Source: JACMRP01 sp047302465 (lineage in GTDB: Bacteria; Bdellovibrionota; Bdellovibrionia; Bdellovibrionales; Bdellovibrionaceae). From it: a stretch of DNA of 64,000 nt. How positions within the stretch are numbered: the stretch's first letter is position 1; the number at the start of each line of letters is the position of its first letter. The notes under the pieces are model-generated. The model saw only the letters and a list, made by a program, of their open reading frames with translations, made no database searches and was not told the DNA's origin. Position numbers and translations under genes: made by a program. The stretch lies in contig NZ_CP178621.1 of the NCBI RefSeq assembly GCF_047302465.1, positions 1,860,001-1,924,000 of the forward strand, read 5' to 3'. Positions 62,129 through 64,000 of the stretch are shown here, in pieces.

Positions 62129-62962
62129 ATGGGGATGAGAGTAACAACAAATATATCAGCAATTAATGCTCAAAGAAATCTGACAGGCAGTCAGAGAGTG
62201 CTGAATAAATCGATGGCGCAATTGGCTTCGGGAAGTCGAATCAATATCGCCGCAGACGACGCCGCAGGTTTGGCGATTTCTGAAAACCTGAAAGCTCAAA
62301 TTCGTTCTGCAGCGCAAGCGCAACGTAATACGAACGATGGTATTTCCATGGTTCAAACGGCCGAGGGCGGTTTGAATGAAATCGGGAATCTGATCATTCG
62401 TCTTCGTGAGCTTGGGATTCAAGCGGCATCAGATACAGTCGGACAAACTGAGCGTGGATTCTTGGATAAAGAAACTCAACAACTGAAAGCAGAGATTCAA
62501 CGTATCGCTTCGGTAACAACCTGGGGAACGACAAAGCTTCTGGATGGAAGCACTCCGCAGTTTGATTTCCAAGTGGGCTTGTTTAACAACGCGGAAGAAG
62601 ACCGCATTAGCTTTGATGCATCTACGAACATAGCGACAATCGATGCATTAGCTTTGGGGGACTTGGACTATACTTCGAAAGAAGGAGCTCAAGTAGCTTT
62701 GGCTGCATTGGATGATGCGCAAACGAAGGTGAACGGTTATCGTGCGAATTTAGGGGCGATCCAAAATCGTCTAACTTCGACGGCAGATAATTTGGGTGTC
62801 ACGATGGAGAACTTAAGTGCAGCGAACAGCCGTATTCGTGATACGGACGTAGCGCAGGCTTCTTCAGAGATGACTCGCAATAATATCTTGATGCAAGCTG
62901 GAACTTCGACTTTGGCACAAGCAAATCAATTGAATCAACTTGCAATGAAGTTGATTGGATAA
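62129..62962 (+). CDS. fliC: Flagellin
   Basis: 277 residues, the short Bdellovibrio type. The N-terminal D0/D1 domain starts 'MGMRVTTNISAINAQRNL' and includes 'LASGSRINIAADDAAGLAISE'. The C-terminal D1/D0 ends 'ILMQAGTSTLAQANQLNQLAMKLI'. Only a short variable D2-like region ('KLLDGSTPQFDFQVGLF') lies between. It builds the flagellar filament. AGGAGG at 62115-62120 is 8 bp upstream of the ATG at 62129. Bdellovibrio genomes carry several flagellin paralogues; this is one. Confidence 0.97.
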   Translation: MGMRVTTNISAINAQRNLTGSQRVLNKSMAQLASGSRINIAADDAAGLAISENLKAQIRSAAQAQRNTNDGISMVQTAEGGLNEIGNLIIRLRELGIQAASDTVGQTERGFLDKETQQLKAEIQRIASVTTWGTTKLLDGSTPQFDFQVGLFNNAEEDRISFDASTNIATIDALALGDLDYTSKEGAQVALAALDDAQTKVNGYRANLGAIQNRLTSTADNLGVTMENLSAANSRIRDTDVAQASSEMTRNNILMQAGTSTLAQANQLNQLAMKLIG

Positions 62963-62968
62963 AAATAA

Positions 62969-63002
62969 AAAAGCCCTGGTGGAGTTCCATCAGGGCTTTT
63001 GC
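62969..63002. terminator. Intrinsic terminator
   Basis: 10-bp stem AAAAGCCCTG / CAGGGCTTTT with inner GTGG/CCAT pairing; follows fliC and also faces the convergent ferritin gene. Confidence 0.92.
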
Positions 63003-63013
63003 TTTTCTAAAAA

Positions 63014-63445
63014 CTAGTTGTTTTTAGTTACGAGCATCTTGCGAACTTCGTCCAAATGCTCGGTCTCTGTACGGATCATAGTGCGAATCATCTCTTCAAG
63101 AGCGATGTCCTCTTTGATCTCATGTAAAACTTCATAATAGAGGCTCAATGCTTTTTCTTCGAAAACTAAGCTTTCTTGCAAGATTTCGATAGCAGCATGA
63201 GTTTTTGTCTCAGGAACTTTAGAAACATTCAAAGACGGGTGACCGCCTAAAGATGTGATCTTTTCGCCAAGAAGAGTTGCATGTTGATAGCCTTCTTGGG
63301 CTTGGTCATGGAACCATTTCTGAATTGGAATGCGGTTTGGGCCCATGATCATGAATGCGTAGTGAAGATAACGAACCACTCCGGAGATTTCCATTTCCAA
63401 AGCTTGGTTCAGTTTGGCGATTACTTTTTCGTTGCCTTTTGCCAT
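63014..63445 (-). CDS. Bacterioferritin-like protein
   Basis: 143 residues. A four-helix ferritin-like fold with di-iron ligands: 'LNQALEMEISGVVRYLHYAF' (first Glu), 'WFHDQAQEGYQHATLLGEKI' (ExxH), 'LVFEEKALSLYYEVLHE' (Glu) and 'MIRTETEHLDEVRKML' (ExxH). Length is slightly short of E. coli Bfr (158). The haem-binding Met is not certain. It stores or detoxifies iron. A Fur-box-like site lies about 100 bp upstream. Confidence 0.85.
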   Translation of the reverse strand: MAKGNEKVIAKLNQALEMEISGVVRYLHYAFMIMGPNRIPIQKWFHDQAQEGYQHATLLGEKITSLGGHPSLNVSKVPETKTHAAIEILQESLVFEEKALSLYYEVLHEIKEDIALEEMIRTMIRTETEHLDEVRKMLVTKNN

Positions 63446-63544
63446 TGTGACTTCGTCCTTCCTTGTAGGTTTAACAAGGCAAGCTTAGCAAACTCCGCCA
63501 CAAATGCTAGTTAAAAACTAATTGAGAATCGTATATTTTATTTC

Positions 63545-63565
63545 GATAATGAGAATTATAATTAT
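63545..63565. promoter_or_regulatory. Fur-box-like site upstream of the ferritin gene
   Basis: GATAATGAGAATTATAATTAT matches the first half of the Fur consensus almost fully and has an AT-rich imperfect second half. It lies about 100 bp before the ferritin start and overlaps the stop codon of the ZrgA-like gene. Confidence 0.6.
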
Positions 63566-64000
63566 TTAAGTTCCAGCACGGTACCGCTGCTCTTGGCTTC
63601 GACGCTCTTTTGTATCTTTTCAGTCAGGATTTGCACGTCGACATCTTTAAGATTCGGAAAGTGTTTTTGGAAGTTAAATGTCACTTTGCTACCTTCTGGA
63701 GATTTGGAGCAAGAGATCGTAAAGTTTGCTTGAACATCGCTGTGTTTTGCTGATTCTGCAAGCATTTCTAATTTCTCTTTTTTGAACTGGCAGTTCAAAG
63801 ACTTCTCAAATGTCACCATATCAGCAATCTGAGACTCGAATTTTTTAAAGGCCTCGTCGCGAGCCTTGATGTCTTTGGCTGATTTTGCGGTGTGTTCAAA
63901 ACCAACGACGCTATCGCTCGGGCTTTTGAATTCAAATTTTCCTTGAGCGCCATCAAAAGCCAAAGAAACCTCTGCTGATCCGTGTTGATGAGCCCCATGC
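63562..64000 (-). CDS. ZrgA/DUF2796-family protein, 5'-truncated by the window edge
   Basis: The minus-strand frame stays open to the right edge. The upstream residues 'HGAHQHGSAEVSLAFDG' precede 'KFEFKSPSDSVVGFEH', matching DUF2796 (ZrgA), whose members are periplasmic zinc-uptake proteins with a His-rich N-terminus. The start and signal peptide are outside the window. The C-terminal part holds two cysteines ('LNCQFKKE', 'ISCSKSPEG'). Confidence 0.8.
   Translation of the reverse strand, partial: HGAHQHGSAEVSLAFDGAQGKFEFKSPSDSVVGFEHTAKSAKDIKARDEAFKKFESQIADMVTFEKSLNCQFKKEKLEMLAESAKHSDVQANFTISCSKSPEGSKVTFNFQKHFPNLKDVDVQILTEKIQKSVEAKSSGTVLELK

Overview
The window reads as a chromosomal segment of a Bdellovibrio-like predatory bacterium (Bdellovibrionota). 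The reasons are a short Bdellovibrio-style flagellin, RNase Y in a Gram-negative setting, very many small secreted proteins and lipoproteins, a large regulator with TPR-like and winged-helix parts, and secreted trypsin-fold proteins. No rRNA, tRNA, CRISPR array, prophage or intact insertion sequence was recognised by eye. Species assignment is inference.

Layout. 1-8242 is housekeeping: a UbiB/ABC1 fragment at the left edge, photolyase, an epimerase-SRPBCC fusion, glyoxalase II overlapping a RimK-like ATP-grasp gene, two BFD-type [2Fe-2S] proteins, pyroglutamyl peptidase, NrnA and GreA. 8289-11298 holds an AsmA-like protein, a glycerophosphodiesterase and TatA. 12061-18014 is a complete minus-strand oligopeptide ABC importer (oppD-oppF-oppA-oppB-oppC order). 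18155-24818 carries SohB, proline-rich secreted proteins, a repeat-linked cytochrome c and membrane proteins. 25721-29528 is a porin / L-asparaginase / aspartase operon in which both enzymes carry signal peptides. 30122-41783 is rich in secreted proteins: a HExxH-DUF4105 protein, a TPR/wHTH regulator, lipoproteins, and a tandem trypsin-fold pair of which one looks dead; it ends with MutM. 42241-44676 is FadE. 45122-47505 holds a VOC protein and three small exported proteins.

47600-52529 contains a DUF1552/DUF1592 pair resembling Planctomycete modules and a small CxxCH protein, with a 266-bp inverted-repeat element between them. 52646-57558 has a Nudix hydrolase, an L,D-transpeptidase, a LysR regulator, a Cys-rich mini-protein and RNase Y. 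57746-61154 is a signalling cluster: PilZ-methyltransferase, a class III cyclase with altered catalytic residues, and a small membrane protein. 62129-64000 has flagellin preceded by a seven-codon leader ORF (six residues plus stop), a bacterioferritin-like gene behind a Fur-box-like site, and a truncated ZrgA/DUF2796 gene at the right edge.

The strongest unusual signals are: (1) three large GC-rich intergenic palindromes sharing a core but with arms that differ between copies while staying self-complementary; (2) the long inverted-repeat element at 51151-51416; (3) a putative periplasmic asparagine to aspartate to fumarate pathway with its own porin; (4) the PilZ-methyltransferase plus non-canonical cyclase operon; (5) the protease/pseudoprotease pair; and (6) the flagellin leader ORF.
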